Below are positions 46,630 to 60,078 of a DNA stretch of 64,000 bases, piece by piece. The DNA comes from Adiantum capillus-veneris (lineage: Eukaryota; Streptophyta; Polypodiopsida; Polypodiales; Pteridaceae), in contig CM043964.1 of NCBI GenBank assembly GCA_014529385.2, forward strand, positions 135,345,420-135,409,419, written 5' to 3'. Position numbers and translations under genes: made by a program. Every line of letters starts with the position of its first letter. Positions within the stretch are counted from its first letter, which is position 1. A model generated the notes under the pieces. That model was not told the DNA's origin, did no database searches, and saw nothing but the letters and a program-made list of their open reading frames with translations.

Positions 46630-48401
46630 ACCATAAATTGTTAAATGTAGTAATATACAAGTACTAACATGAGTTGTATAAGTCTCTTCTTACAACTTAA
46701 CCTTTGTATTTAACAAAGTCCACAAGTGGTAGTTACATGGGAATTCCTATAGATGCACACAATCCTAGATACATCCTTCTATACCATTGCTAGTGCCTTT
46801 CTTGGTTCGTCAAACTCACCCGTTTTTACATGAGCATCCATAACAAAATACTTATCATCGACACGGTCGATTATAATGTCATCCTTTTGTAGATTCTCGA
46901 CAATTATAACAAGATATTATTCCATTGTGGAATCTATGGAAAAATGTCTACATTTGGTTTGCTTGGATCCAAAGGCTGGATACCATGTACAATGGTTTTG
47001 AGTCTAACCCCTGTTATATTTTCATAGCTAAATTGAAGTCTTTAGCTAGGTTCTCCCTGTAGAACATTAAAGATGTTCCCTCAGAGCCTCTATATGTAAT
47101 CCAAAGAATTGTGTCCTATAGCAATATGGAAGATTCATGAAGCCTATTGATTATCAAAAATCCTCGAACTCAAATGTGTCGTTCATTGTCTGTTATTGGT
47201 AGGTCTGAAGAAATATTGCAAGGAAATGTTTTTGCATAAGCCACCCACTCTTGCAATGAGAAGACAGGATTACAAATTGGCTTGATATACTAACTCCCAC
47301 TATTGAAGGCCAATTTGGTAAAAAAAATGGAAGAGCTTGTCCTTGAGTCCCTCATTACAACCAACAAGGCAGCTCCTCCTCTATCTCAATCAGGAAGAGA
47401 TCCATTTGTGAAAGGAAGCAATAAAACCTACAAAGGTGAGGGCACTGAAGAGATAAGCTATGGATACGACTTGAGATTATGAGGAGAAGAAGAAAGAATC
47501 TCATATTCATAGACGTTTCAAACATTCCATCATGTCATTCGAGCTCTTCTAATGATTGCAGTAACACCGGTTGTCCACCTTCGAGGCAAGCTCAACCAAT
47601 GTCATTCTAGCTCTCTTGATGATTGCATTTATATTGGTACACTTCCCATCATCGAGACAAGCTCAACCACACGATATGACATGTGTTTGACTAGGTGAGT
47701 TATATAAATGACTCAACCTCCATTGCATTTACAAGCACCCTGTTCAATTTACACATAAGGCAAGAATGGAGGACAAGAAGAAGGGGAAAGTGGAGCTTTT
47801 TGAGAAGATGATGGCAGACTTGAGGGAAGTTCAAAAAACACTCTCCGAGGCAAAAGCAATTCAAAAGGAATTGAAGAATTAGAATGAAGTAGCTTGAAAG
47901 GCAAAGGCTTTGAAATACAATAGTGCAAAGAAACCACCAAAGGTAAAGAAAAAAGAAAAATAGTAGAAAGGGACAAACAAGCTAGTGCATCGGTCACATG
48001 TTGTACTTGTCACCTGAAAAATCACATGAGCTCACGTAAGCAGTTGTATAACAAATCATCTCATTAGAGGTTCCAATCAATGTAAGTACAAGCCATGATA
48101 GTAGAGAAAATTGATTTTGTAGCTTATAACACAATGTAGGTAAGTTTTTGAAAAAAACCATGTCTTCTATTCTTGCTTGTTGCAAAATTACTTGAGTGTA
48201 GTGTGATAAGAATATCTGTAAAGAGAGTTACTTAAAAGAAATTAAATAAAATGAGCATTTATGTATCAACGGAGTATGTTAAACTAGGGGTTTATCGTAT
48301 AAGAAGATGTTGTAAAAGTTGGTGTGGAATTTGGGGATCTTAAGATAAGAAAGGAAGCACTAGGATGGTATAATATATATGGTATTTGGGTCTAAAGATA
48401 C

Positions 48402-48403
<2 letters not shown>
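46630..48403 (+). other. unassigned DNA with weak gag-like remnant
   Basis: A plus-strand open stretch near 47320-47480 (KKMEELVLESLITTNKAAPP, then FVKGSNKTYKGEGTEEISYG) and a Cys-containing piece near 47990 (TCCTCHLKNHMSS) hint at an old retrotransposon gag, but with many stops. A roughly 65-bp duplication lies at 47534 and 47599 (tgtcattcNagctct and gatgattgca). No gene is supported. Confidence 0.35.

Positions 48404-48447
<44 letters not shown>
48404..48447. repeat. (GA)n microsatellite
   Basis: About 22 GA units in AT-rich DNA. Confidence 0.95.
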
Positions 48448-48453
<6 letters not shown>

Positions 48454-49371
48454 CATCAAAAATAATTTGAAATGATCTTGCTCGATGTATATTATTAAAA
48501 TGTATTGAGAAATTTCATACCTGGAGGTTCTCTAATATGATAGTATTGTAGTTGGGCCAAAGCATGTATTGGTGGTACCAAAAAGGGGTGTCTTAGACAG
48601 TCCTTTGGTAGCACTTTATAAGCCCCATCTTCATGTGTTACATTTAAAATAAACTAGAAGGTTATATATCAATGGATAGATTTATTCATGTAAAATCTGA
48701 AAGTATACTAAAGTCCAACAAGTTTTGATTTTTTTTGCTAAAACAAAACCGGTCCCCATTTTTTTAAGGGTATTACCAAAAAGTGCAAAAAGTGGCACCA
48801 CCTATTTATGCTTTCACCCAATTAGCTTCATCTGCAAAAGGGTTTCTCAAAGACAAAGCACTAAAGATGATTTTGTGTTAGATTCAGGTAAGGATAGATA
48901 AACACTTTGGAAGTCCTTAATGATAAAATTGATATCCAAACTGGTTATCTGTAAGTAGAAGGTTGTGAGCCAATCAATGATAGAAAAAACTTTGGAGATT
49001 TTATCTCTCTCTTTTTTTCTGAAGTTAGATAGACAACAGATATCGGGATTGTGCCAAAGCAATAGTGAACTCAAACAATAACTGAAATGAAAAATAATCA
49101 TGATGCTTGATTTAGACAACTGCTAAAAAAATTCCATTCCTAAGTATGACCATGCCGATACATTATCTTATATTTAGTAAAGAGTTGTAAGTTCACATTA
49201 ATACAGTCTAATTTTTGTTGCTCAAAAATTCTATGTCGCTAATGAAATTTGGCCTGAAATACATGTAAGTTAATAAGATATCCAAATTTCTATATATAGA
49301 CGCTATTCTTGCTTAACGGGATTCAAAAATAATATTTGTCAATGATAAAATATATAGAGATTAGCGTTTAT
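48448..49371. other. AT-rich spacer without recognised features
   Basis: Short frames only. Nothing recognisable. Confidence 0.4.
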
Positions 49372-49607
49372 GTTAGCAATGCCTACTATGAGTCAAGAAC
49401 TTGAAGAGAATAATATATCATCCCAATAGAATGAACAAAAAATGAAATACATAAGCAAGATAATCATTCACTTCAAAGTTTTCTTTATTATAAGAGTATG
49501 TTAGCAATGCCTACTAAGAGTCAAGAACCTGAAGAGAATTAATGTATGATCCCAATAGGATGAACAAAAAATGAAATACATAAGCAAGATAATCATTCAC
49601 TTCAAAT
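49372..49607. repeat. 128-bp tandem duplication
   Basis: Copies start at 49372 and 49500 and share gttagcaatgcctacta, gagtcaagaac, gaacaaaaaatgaaataca and gataatcattcacttcaaa. Confidence 0.92.
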
Positions 49608-49612
49608 TAAAA

Positions 49613-49769
49613 GGCATTCCTAATGGCTTCAAAAATATTAAAAGCTATTCTTGATTCATAGATTCCCTCAAAACAACAAAAACGGTACGCTAGTCTATAA
49701 CATGTAGCAACGGGCAATGATGAAGCATGTAGATTTGCAATAGTATCAATTAGGAACAACGGATACAAC

Positions 49770-49815
<46 letters not shown>

Positions 49816-50464
49816 CAAGGACACTTTAAAGAGAATAAAATGCTAATGCAAAAATAAACAAGAAGAGAAACAAATATATACCAATGTGAAGCTGACCACC
49901 TCTTTATATGGACACAGAAGGTCTTTTGACTTTTCACCGTCATTTGTCTTTTGACTTTCCACCTTCATCTGTCTTTTCATGTCCTAAACTCACCCTTCAC
50001 TTACGCACTTAATATGTTTTGAAAGTTTTATTTATTTTTTTGAGATTGGGGAGACCTAATCAAAGGGTATTCCTAATGGCTTCAAAAAAATTAAAAGATA
50101 TTCCTAATTCAAAGATTCCCTCAACAACAAGAAAAACGATGTCCTAGTCTATAGCATGTAACAATGGGCAATGACGAAGCACGTAGATTTACAACAGTAT
50201 TAGCTGGGAAGGACAGATACAACATAGAGAGAGAGAGCAAGGAAAACGCTAAAGAGAAGAGAAAAAAATGTTAAAGAAAAAATGAAAGAAAAGAGAAACA
50301 CCTCTTTATATATGAACACAAAAGAACTTTTGACTTTTGACCTTCCCATATCTTTTTATTTTCCACCTTTGTCTTTCTTTTCATTTCCTAAACTCACCCT
50401 TCACTTATACACTCAATATGTTTTGAAAGAATTTTTATTTTTTTGAGATTGGGGAGACCTAATC
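49613..50464. repeat. about 450-bp tandem duplication with unequal GA arrays
   Basis: Units 49613-50064 and 50065-50464 are collinear (attcctaatggcttcaaaaa, cctagtctatagcatgta, cctaaactcacccttcactta, tgagattggggagacctaat). The GA array is about 41 bp in unit 1 (49773-49813) and about 12 bp in unit 2 (50226-50237). Confidence 0.92.
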
Positions 50465-50848
50465 ATTCACTTCAAAGTTTTATTTATTATAGGAGTATTA
50501 TTAGTGAGATCTATCAAGCTTCCAAAAGTCCAAGTGTTGGCTAGTGACAAGAATTAGGATGAACACTTAGGGAGTCCATTGTTTCTAAGCGCCAATGGTC
50601 TCAAGTATGAGATGTGGGCAATTGCCAAAAGTCGAGAATCATTGAGGGTCTATGAGTGTAGTAAAAGGCGTTGGATAGAGTTGTTTTGTCACATTCATGT
50701 TGTTGCACACTTAGGGTCTTCAAGTACCTTTGAGCTGAACTAGCAAAAATGTTTTTCTTTTGAATATTTCCCTCCATGAACATAATCAAGCATATAATAG
50801 TCACGTAGCAAGGGAACCACCCGATCCTGAATAGTATTAAGTGTTATA
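50465..50848. other. spacer without recognised features
   Basis: It begins with a repeat of the caatcattcacttcaaag phrase seen at 49460. No gene. Confidence 0.4.
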
Positions 50849-51073
50849 TTAAAGAGGAAGCTGGTGTAAAAACAAAAAATCACGTTGCTTTTGCATGGTC
50901 ATGGTAGAGCGATTGTCGCAAGAAGAAAACACTATAGCAAGGGTAATGATCGCTGCCACAAGAACAATTCCTACTATAGCAATAATTGATGCAATAATAG
51001 TCAAAGCCAAAATAAAACCCCAGATCCATCCATAAGACTGAACCTGCTTCCAAACATGCTTCCATATTGACTT
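50849..51073 (-). CDS. possible exon or relic encoding one membrane span
   Basis: A 74-codon open stretch with no ATG at its start (TGA at 51076-51074 precedes it) encodes KSIWKHVWKQVQSYGWIW, then a 28-residue hydrophobic run (GFILALTIIASIIAIVGIVL and on), then CDNRSTMTMQKQR and a stop at 50849. A basic tail after one span suggests a membrane-protein C-terminus. An intron acceptor (cctgtgctag) lies 30-40 bases upstream but was not verified. The family is unknown. Confidence 0.25.
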   Translation of the reverse strand, partial: KSIWKHVWKQVQSYGWIWGFILALTIIASIIAIVGIVLVAAIITLAIVFSSCDNRSTMTMQKQRDFLFLHQLPL

Positions 51074-51548
51074 TCATAACTTGAGCTAGCACAGGTTAGA
51101 AGGTTATGTGAGGATGAGTTGTTTAGATCAAATTTGAAGGAGGGAGGCTATGGTAGGGTGGAGGGTCCGAGAGACTCAAAGTCACGCTCCTCATCAGTAG
51201 CCAATGCCGTTGCCATAGCTTCGCACGATGCATCACCAAGATCGCAGCCTAAGCTCACATAATCTTCTTACATTGGCTATGAAATCTGCAATCTTGTTTT
51301 TGGGGCACGCGAAGGCCATCGGGGGGGGGGGCACAGGGGGGAGAAATGAGAGAAAGAGGTAGTTGGTTGAGGAAGAACGTTGGGAGAATGGCAAAAGGTG
51401 GTGTAAGTGGAGAAAGTGGGTGGTGGTGGGCATATGAGAGTTGAGAGAGGCTACTGGGGTGAGAAAAAAGCATTGGTTGAAAGAGGTTGGTGTGTGGTGG
51501 TTGTAGAGGGAGATTGTGAAAAGCCATTGCATGGGATTGGTGGCAGCC

Positions 51549-51553
<5 letters not shown>
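51074..51553. other. GC-moderate spacer with poly-G run
   Basis: Holds a G run at 51319-51330. The minus strand has a Pro/His/Ser-rich open frame that is mostly read-through of the GA array. No gene is supported. Confidence 0.4.
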
Positions 51554-53239
<1,686 letters not shown>

Positions 53240-53440
53240 TTAGAGATTCCTCAAGGTAAATGGAAAATCATTCTCGTAGATTGTTTTACCGGTTTACCCA
53301 AGACCAGTCGAGGAAATGGCTCAGTGTGGGTGGTAGTGAACATCTTAACCAAAATGACAAAGTAGCAGCTATTTGGGAACGCCGATGTGCAATTTCCAAG
53401 AGGTTTTTCCTTTTGGTTTTTGAGGATAAAAACTCTTCTT
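53240..53440 (+). pseudogene. Ty3 integrase core fragment
   Basis: The plus strand reads IPQGKWKIILVDCFTGLPKT then SRGNGSVWVVVNILTKMTK, matching the start of the Ty3 integrase catalytic core, with the first catalytic Asp in VDCFTGLP. The sequence then jumps to an unrelated tail (RFFLLVFEDKNSS) and the polypurine tract, so most of integrase is deleted. Confidence 0.75.
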
Positions 53441-53450
53441 AAAGGGGGGG
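53441..53450 (+). other. Ty3 polypurine tract
   Basis: aaaggggggg lies directly before the LTR start tgtcagg. Confidence 0.75.
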
Positions 53451-53453
53451 CAA

Positions 53454-54150
53454 TGTCAGGTAGCCTATAATGGTTGTGACGAGGTCGATCGTCCTCTAGC
53501 CATAGAGCCGTGAGGACGGGGTTCAAGGGGAGACTGTGTGGTCGTAGTGCCCAGGCGGCCAAACCAATGTGGACGGTAGGCCACACATCTCTAAGGTATG
53601 GGGATGAGGGACACTTCTCATTATCTCAATGGTTAGGTGGAGAGCTGACGACCTATCCCTCCATGGCAAGTACGCCCGTAGGGGTCTTATAGTATTCTAA
53701 TACATATCTTTCACTCGGATTGTCGGTCTTTGTGTGCGTAGTGATAATATATGGCAGGTACGTCCGTATTGTTGTTATGGTATTCTAATAGGTATCTTTC
53801 ACTCTCGGACTGTCATTCTTCCTGTGCATAGTGATAATATAGTTGTTGGATGTATCTATGTTCTCTCTTCTTCTCAATCCTCTATGTGAAATTAGTAGGT
53901 AATTGTATTAGTGAGGAGCACTCCTCATTATCTCAATGGTTGGGTGTATCCCAATGGTTGGGTGGAGAGCTGACGACCTACCTCTCCAAGCAGGTATGCC
54001 CTTAGGGGTGTTATGGTATTCTAACAGATATCTTTCACTTGGATTGTGAGTCTTCGTGTACGAAGTGATAATCTAGTTGTTGGATGCATCTGTGCTCTCT
54101 CTTCTTCTCAATCCTCTATGTGAAATTAGTAGGTAATTCAATCAGTACTG
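53454..54150 (+). repeat. Ty3 3' LTR, internally duplicated
   Basis: It starts TGTCAGGTAGCC after the polypurine tract. Inside, about 53604-53905 and 53920-54145 are tandem copies (cattatctcaatggtt, ggagagctgacgaccta, ggtattctaa, tatctttcact, tctcttcttctcaatcctc, gtgaaattagtaggtaatt). The right end is not determined, because no second LTR is present. Confidence 0.6.
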
Positions 54151-55696
54151 CCCTCTATTGTGTATTGGTCGGTTATACAATCCTCATGGGGTCAGGGATC
54201 GAGAAGTGATGATGCCGCAGCCAACTTGCCTCGGTCTTCGATGATGGCGGCTTGAGGGAGAGTAGTCTGCATTGGAGCTACCCTTGTGTGGAGAGCCTAT
54301 CCAACTTGGGCCCAAGATGAGTGTGCACTCCGTATAGCTACATCCTTTGTCTAGGAATCCTCATGTATGTATACATGGCAAGGCGCACTCTCGGTGTCTA
54401 AAAAAGAGTATACCACAATGTGTCTACAAGATCTATCAAGAGGCATCACAAAAAACATGGCTAGCGACCAAAGGGTCTATATCAAATCAGTCACTCCCAA
54501 GTCTCCTGTGTGGTGGAAGAACTCAAGGGCTTGGGCATGTAGCCAATATAGTGTTTTATGCATAGTCCACTTTGTGTGATCCCTGCCACACAATTGAAAA
54601 GAGAAATCAATCGTTGCGTCCAAATCATTTACACCCTTGGCTACTAGGAAAAGAACATGAACTCTGAAGAAAATTGCATCAAGATTAAAAGAGGGCCGCC
54701 AAGAAAGCGTGTAAAGCCGTAGATCGAAAAAAATCCCATCGTCAATGAATACCAAAACTAGTCAGGCTCATGCCCTTGTTCCATGGCCTAGGAGCGGTGT
54801 GACCTAACCCTAACCTACTTCATTTAGAGGGATAGTAAATATGTTTCTTCCAAGGTGTATAGGTCTAGCCCGTCTAAGCCTTATATTGGATGATGGATCG
54901 CGATCGATGGTACTGCTGAAAGATCGCCCTCTCTCTCTCATGTTGGTGCCCACTTGAGGATGTAATAAGTTTTTGACAAGTGCACCCCTCCTTTCGTCAC
55001 ATATTGTCTTTGGGGTGGTGAGAGAGTGACAATGGATGTACTAAGCTTTCAACTCTTCTATATCCATCATGCCCTTCCATTTTGGGGCTATTTGAGGCCC
55101 ATCTCCACAAAAAAACTGGGGCTTAGTGTATTTGTAACTAGATAAGTTTACAAAATCCGAGCTAGATTCCAAGCTTGAAAATTGGCAAAATTTTGCAAGT
55201 TTTAGTGTAAATATTGACAATTCTTCAAATTTTGACCTAAAAATTGAAAATCTTTTATTGTATCTTTATATGTTTTCAACATTTGCAAAAACTAGGGTTT
55301 AGTATATTTTTAACTAGGTAAAATTGAAAAATGTTAGCTAGATTCCAAGCCTGCCTTGAAAAAACCGGACAATAAAATTGTATTGGCCATGATGCACATA
55401 TAATCACAAATGTCTTACATATTACAAAGGGCCTTGCTTAAACAGCAAAGTAAAAGATTCACATTGGCATTCTAAAACAAAATAAAGTAAAAGAATAAAA
55501 TGAAGGCACCCATTGACAAACTAAAGCAAAAAATATCTTAATGCTCTTGTAAGAAAAAGCAGACTATTTTTTTGGCAGAACTCGCAATTAGTGAGTGATA
55601 AATTAAAAACCAAAACAATTTACTATGCAAGCCCTGCTCACATTGAGCTAGGGCGTCAACCACCACAAGTGAGACATCATTCAACAGAACTAGTCC
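54151..55696. other. unassigned DNA; old repeat family on minus strand at 55160-55370
   Basis: No gene. At 55160-55370 the reverse complement carries the ttaggtcaaaatttgaag, acactaaaacttgc and tttcaaggcagg phrases of the family found at 3.1, 5.2, 5.5 and 8.6 kb, twice in tandem. Confidence 0.45.
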
Positions 55697-56420
55697 ATGA
55701 GGTTTTACAAGGAGCCCCCAAACACATACATAGCAAAACAAAACATACAAAACTGTGACAGAGCATATATAATCAATCGCATCAGAGCAAGCCGAAGAGT
55801 AGAGCTAGATATACCTCAAATGCCAGGGGAGAGTCCTCAACCACCACCAGTAACCCTCCCTCCAAAGTCAATAGAGGAGCATAGCACTTCGAATCTGGGG
55901 GGGGGTCCAAAGCCCCCATCATTGACCACATTGGGCCAAGAAGCACAAAAAAGAGAACGGTCAGCATCACCCAACCACCTCCCACCATGGCCGAGCTTTC
56001 AAGGAGAGCCTCTCACCTTCGAAGGTTGACCCGACAGTGCCACCGAGGCAAGCAGGTTTGCCACCCGTGTTGATCCCACCATCGAACCGATCCAAGAGCC
56101 ACCATGGGGAAGTGGGAGGCAAGGCCTACCCCAGTTTGCAAAAATATGCCCGATCTGCATCCCCCAACATTGTTGAAGAGGAAAGGGCAGCCGACAACCC
56201 CCCTCCTAGGGTTAACCCTGTCCAAAACGCCTCCCCAAAAGCAGCACATCAACAAAACCCCACGTTGCACCCATCACAGACCCGGCTCGTATCCCATGAA
56301 CACCCCTCCTTCAGGGGCCCCACCCAATGAGGTGTCACTACAGTTGACGCGGAGTAGAGGTGTGCTAGGGTTAGGAGAAGCTCTTCACAGGTGACGCACT
56401 GAGCCCCAAGAAAGAAAGAA
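55697..56420 (+). other. GC-rich, Pro-rich open tract, unassigned
   Basis: Open frames 55697-56029 and 56037-56330 encode Pro/Ser-rich low-complexity peptide (MPGESPQPPPVTLPPKSIEE). Overlapping frames are open on both strands over the same span. The tract is sharply more GC-rich than its flanks. It may be an inserted fragment or a decayed exon of a disordered protein. No domain was seen. Confidence 0.25.
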
Positions 56421-56982
56421 GAAGAGAAAGTAGGCTTAATAAGCATAGATTATGATAAAAGGAAATTTTTACAAATTAAAATATTAAGGAAAATGTCAAT
56501 GAGCCAATACTTGAGATCTTGGGAACCCTCCAAACTTCTAATGTTCATGCAGATATAAGCTTGGTCTCCGCTGGTAATAAAATACTTTCAAATATTTTGC
56601 ATAAATAAAAATGAATAAATGTTAATTTTGTTTTTTTCATCTCTTGGTCTTAGTCATTTTTTGTAAATATCTATATCTCCTAAAGGCTCTATTCTTTAGT
56701 CTGTAAGTACATGGGTCTCCTCCTCACATGACTTTGTTTTCAATTTCTTTTTGGCTTTCTAAAAGAAGCCTCGGAGGAAAGTTGAGTCAGGCATACTTTT
56801 AATGTTTTCAGTGATGAGTGATGATTGAAACTTACCTTAAATGTTATTTCGATTTTAAATTATCAAATGAATCTTTTATTTCACATCATTGCATGTCTTT
56901 ACTTTTCTTACATTCTATTGTTTAAGAATGCTAAAGTGAAACTTCACCTTGCATAATTCTAATAAATTCACATACATATTAT

Positions 56983-57028
<46 letters not shown>

Positions 57029-57692
57029 TTAATTTTTTTAATTTTACTTTTCATTTCATAACTTTATATGGCTTGATTTTTTTTTGTTTTCTATATAGCT
57101 TAATTTTAGTTGGTGTTTGGGAAAGTCTCTTTTATTAAACGGTCTCGTCGTTTCAATTTTCTTCTCGCAAAAAAATAAATCAAAAAAATAAAATTTATAA
57201 AAAATTTAAATTATTTTCTCACATATTTCACCATTTTTTCTTCTCTTTACTATGGTTTGCAAGAAACCAATCTCGATTTTCGATCGGCTCAAGGCTAAGT
57301 TGAAACAACCCTTTCTCAGACACTGATTCTAATTAAACTCAACCTAATGGTTTTATCACCTTTTACTGTTTGACATCAACTTTATTTAAAATTGTCAATC
57401 TTAGCATAGGATCTAATCGTTCCAATTTGAATGTCCCTCTATCGGTTCACTTCTTAAGTGGCCTTATATTGCCCCCTTTAAAGTTTACCTTATGTGAGGC
57501 TTCACCTAGGGAGCATACCACAACATGATAAATGATAAAGAGAAAGGTGTAAAAGTTTTTGTTTGCCTTATTTAATTTCTCTCCACGTACCTTTAGAGTT
57601 AGCTTGGTGTCACTCTCTCATTGTATTACTAAAAGATAGACTATTAACTTGTCACAATTTTGTGCAAAACAAAAAAAATTTAAGTAGGTAAG

Positions 57693-57693
<1 letters not shown>
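56421..57693. repeat. AT-rich spacer with (CA)(TA)n array
   Basis: A CA array switching to TA lies at 56983-57020. No gene. Confidence 0.7.
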
Positions 57694-57764
<71 letters not shown>

Positions 57765-57993
57765 TGTGGTTATCTTGTTAGGACCTCCCCCATCATAGTG
57801 TTGTTGTCATGCATCAAATTTGTGTCATTTCTACCTTGTAGCATTCGTGACGGGTAGGCATGAACACCTCAAGCATAGCATGATTACATCGAAGAAGGTA
57901 TTAATCAAATTCACCTCACATAATACTCTGAAATTTGATAACTTAGAAGAATCATAGATGGCACCAAACATAGAGAGAGAGAGAGAGAGAGAG

Positions 57994-58029
<36 letters not shown>

Positions 58030-58195
58030 TTGTTAAAACATCTCCCTTCATAATGTTGTTATCATGCATCAGATTTGCACCATTTCTAACATGTAGCATT
58101 CGTGACGTGGTAGGCATGAACACCCTAAGCATAGCATGATTACAATTACTCTGAAATTTGATTTTTATGACTTAGAAGAATCATAGATGGCAGGA

Positions 58196-58242
<47 letters not shown>

Positions 58243-58490
58243 CCTTGTTGGACCTCTCCCATCATAGGATTGTTTTCATGCATCAAATTTGCACCATTTC
58301 TACCCTGTAGCATCCTTGACATGGTAGGCAAGAACACCCCAAGCATAGCATGATTACATTGAAAAAGGTGTTACTCAAGTTCATCTCAGAGAACTGACAT
58401 TGAAATTTGATTTCTATAACTTAAAAGAATCACAGATGGCAGCAAACAGAACAGGGAGGGGGGGGGGGGGGAGAGAGAGATAGAGAGAGA
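57694..58490. repeat. three tandem units punctuated by GA microsatellites
   Basis: Units at about 57759-57970, 58025-58196 and 58246-58455 share catcatagNNttgtt, catgcatcaNatttg, accatttctac, gtagcatNcNtgac, ggtaggcaNgaacac, aagcatagcatgattaca and agaatcaNagatggca. Each is followed by a simple array: (TA)n(GA)n before unit 1, (GA)n(GT)n at 57971-58024, (GA)n at 58197-58238, and poly-G plus GA at 58457-58490. Confidence 0.93.
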
Positions 58491-59358
58491 AGGGACGATA
58501 GACAATGTAACTATTGCTCAAATTCTAGTCGTGGGATGCTTCACACAAAAATGAATAGCACCTATAACCCCCCCCCAAAAAAAAAAAACAAACAAACAGA
58601 AATGGGCACAATTAAATATTTGCATAACCAAGAAGCAAGACCCAAGGGGCACCACCTCTCTCTTGAAAGGGGAGACAGATTAGAAGAATGGATCTCATCC
58701 TTAACCTCAAGAAAAACTTAATACAATGTTTGATATGTAAAATAATCTCTCAGCTGCCAATTGTGGTGTCCTTGCACTATAATGAAATCTATTTTTATTT
58801 GGTTACAATGGGTTTGTCTTTGCTTTAAAGAGCAAGCTGAATCTCCTCAGGATGTTTGATTAAGACCCTCTAACTCAAAACTGGCTCTGAGTTTCAAACC
58901 TTCTTTTTAAGGTTAAAACGATTCAATCCTTATTTTTCATACAGTCTCTACTTCTTTTTTCGTATGCATTTCTGAGGTAGTTGCACATTCATAAAATTGT
59001 AATATTTTTTGGCTTTCCCCTAAAGGCAAGGCAAGGCCATAGCATTGCTTACACTTTTTCCCTCAGTTAAAAGTCTAATTTTATTTTCTCATCCTAAAAA
59101 GTACTCTATGTTTAGATAAAGAGAGATGGCATTCAGATGATTAAACACAGTCTAATCGAGCTTAAATATTTTCTAGTTGATTGTATGTTAATTTTGGTAG
59201 AAATTGAAATTGGGAAAAAATATCTTCGGTGGTTTTGAATAATAGCCATTTATTATGTCTATAAAGAAAGAGCAAATGTGGTCCTTGTTTGGAAGTTCAT
59301 TAGGTATACGTTCATTGTGTTGGTTTTCATCAGGGCGAGGTGGATGTTTGGCAGTGTG
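58491..59358. other. AT-rich spacer without recognised features
   Basis: Short frames only. A C-then-A run lies at 58569-58588. Confidence 0.4.
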
Positions 59359-59381
59359 CCCCCCCCCCCCCCCCCCCCCCC
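59359..59381. repeat. poly-C run
   Basis: 23 consecutive C. Confidence 0.95.
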
Positions 59382-59403
59382 AAAACCACAAAGTCAACTC
59401 CCT

Positions 59404-59619
59404 TTTGGGGAGTGTTTGAAAATAGTTCAATCGCTCTAGACCAAGTGGTGGTTGATCGTTTCGGCAAAAGGGCAGTCACTTTTTGTGACTTTTACCCTTC
59501 TGTTTACTCCGTTCTGTGTGACCGATTGGCTACGACGCTCACCCGCTCTATGGTTTCTTGCAAATTGAACCCACGACCTTTGGGGAGTGTTTGAAAATAG
59601 TTCAATCGCTCTAGACCAA
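59404..59619 (-). mobile_element. candidate SINE flanked by 41-bp direct repeats
   Basis: The minus strand has an A-box-like TGGTCTAGAGCG (59618-59607) and a B-box-like GGTTCAATT (59571-59563) at tRNA-like spacing. A 41-bp segment that includes the A box is repeated exactly at 59404-59444 and 59579-59619. Alternatively this is a plain duplication with chance box matches. Confidence 0.35.
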
Positions 59620-59964
59620 AGTCAACTCCCTTTTCCTCTCCTGCTGATATGTGCTACTAGTCTCCCAACATAGAGACTATGTCTCTCGCAATTGCTTGCA
59701 TGGTGGTGGACGGACGCCCATGAGGCTCACTCACACACACACACACACACACACTTGCCCTCCATGTCTCCTCCCTAACCTCCTCATCCTTGTTCTCTCC
59801 TTAGCAAGCATTTTGCATCTCGCAAGAAGACCACTCCCATTGTTCACCACCTCTCCCACACTTTTTGGGCTTAGCTTAGCTTAAGCTAAAGCTACAAGGG
59901 ATTTTGATACGTTGTGATGCTCAAGCGGCTCTCCAAATATCTTTGTTTAATGTAAAATAAATGA
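59620..59964. repeat. spacer with (CA)n microsatellite
   Basis: CA array at 59730-59754. A plus-strand frame across it (59651-59884) has no recognised domain. Confidence 0.6.
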
Positions 59965-60078
59965 CAATGAATAATGTGATTTTTTGTTTAATGAATAAAT
60001 AACAATGAATAATGTGATTTTTTGTTTAATGAATAAATAACAATGAATAATGTGATTTTTTGTTTAATGAATAAATAA
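59965..60078. repeat. 38-bp minisatellite, three perfect copies
   Basis: Units 59965-60002, 60003-60040 and 60041-60078 (caatgaataatgtgatttt and on) are identical. Confidence 0.95.

Noticed and set aside
53454-54150. Independent minisatellite
   Set aside because: The tandem copies begin inside a segment that starts right after a polypurine tract, so an internally duplicated LTR explains them better.
59520-59580. tRNA gene, from the gaacccacgacc phrase
   Set aside because: No acceptor-stem pairing or anticodon arm could be built; only pol III box-like words are present.
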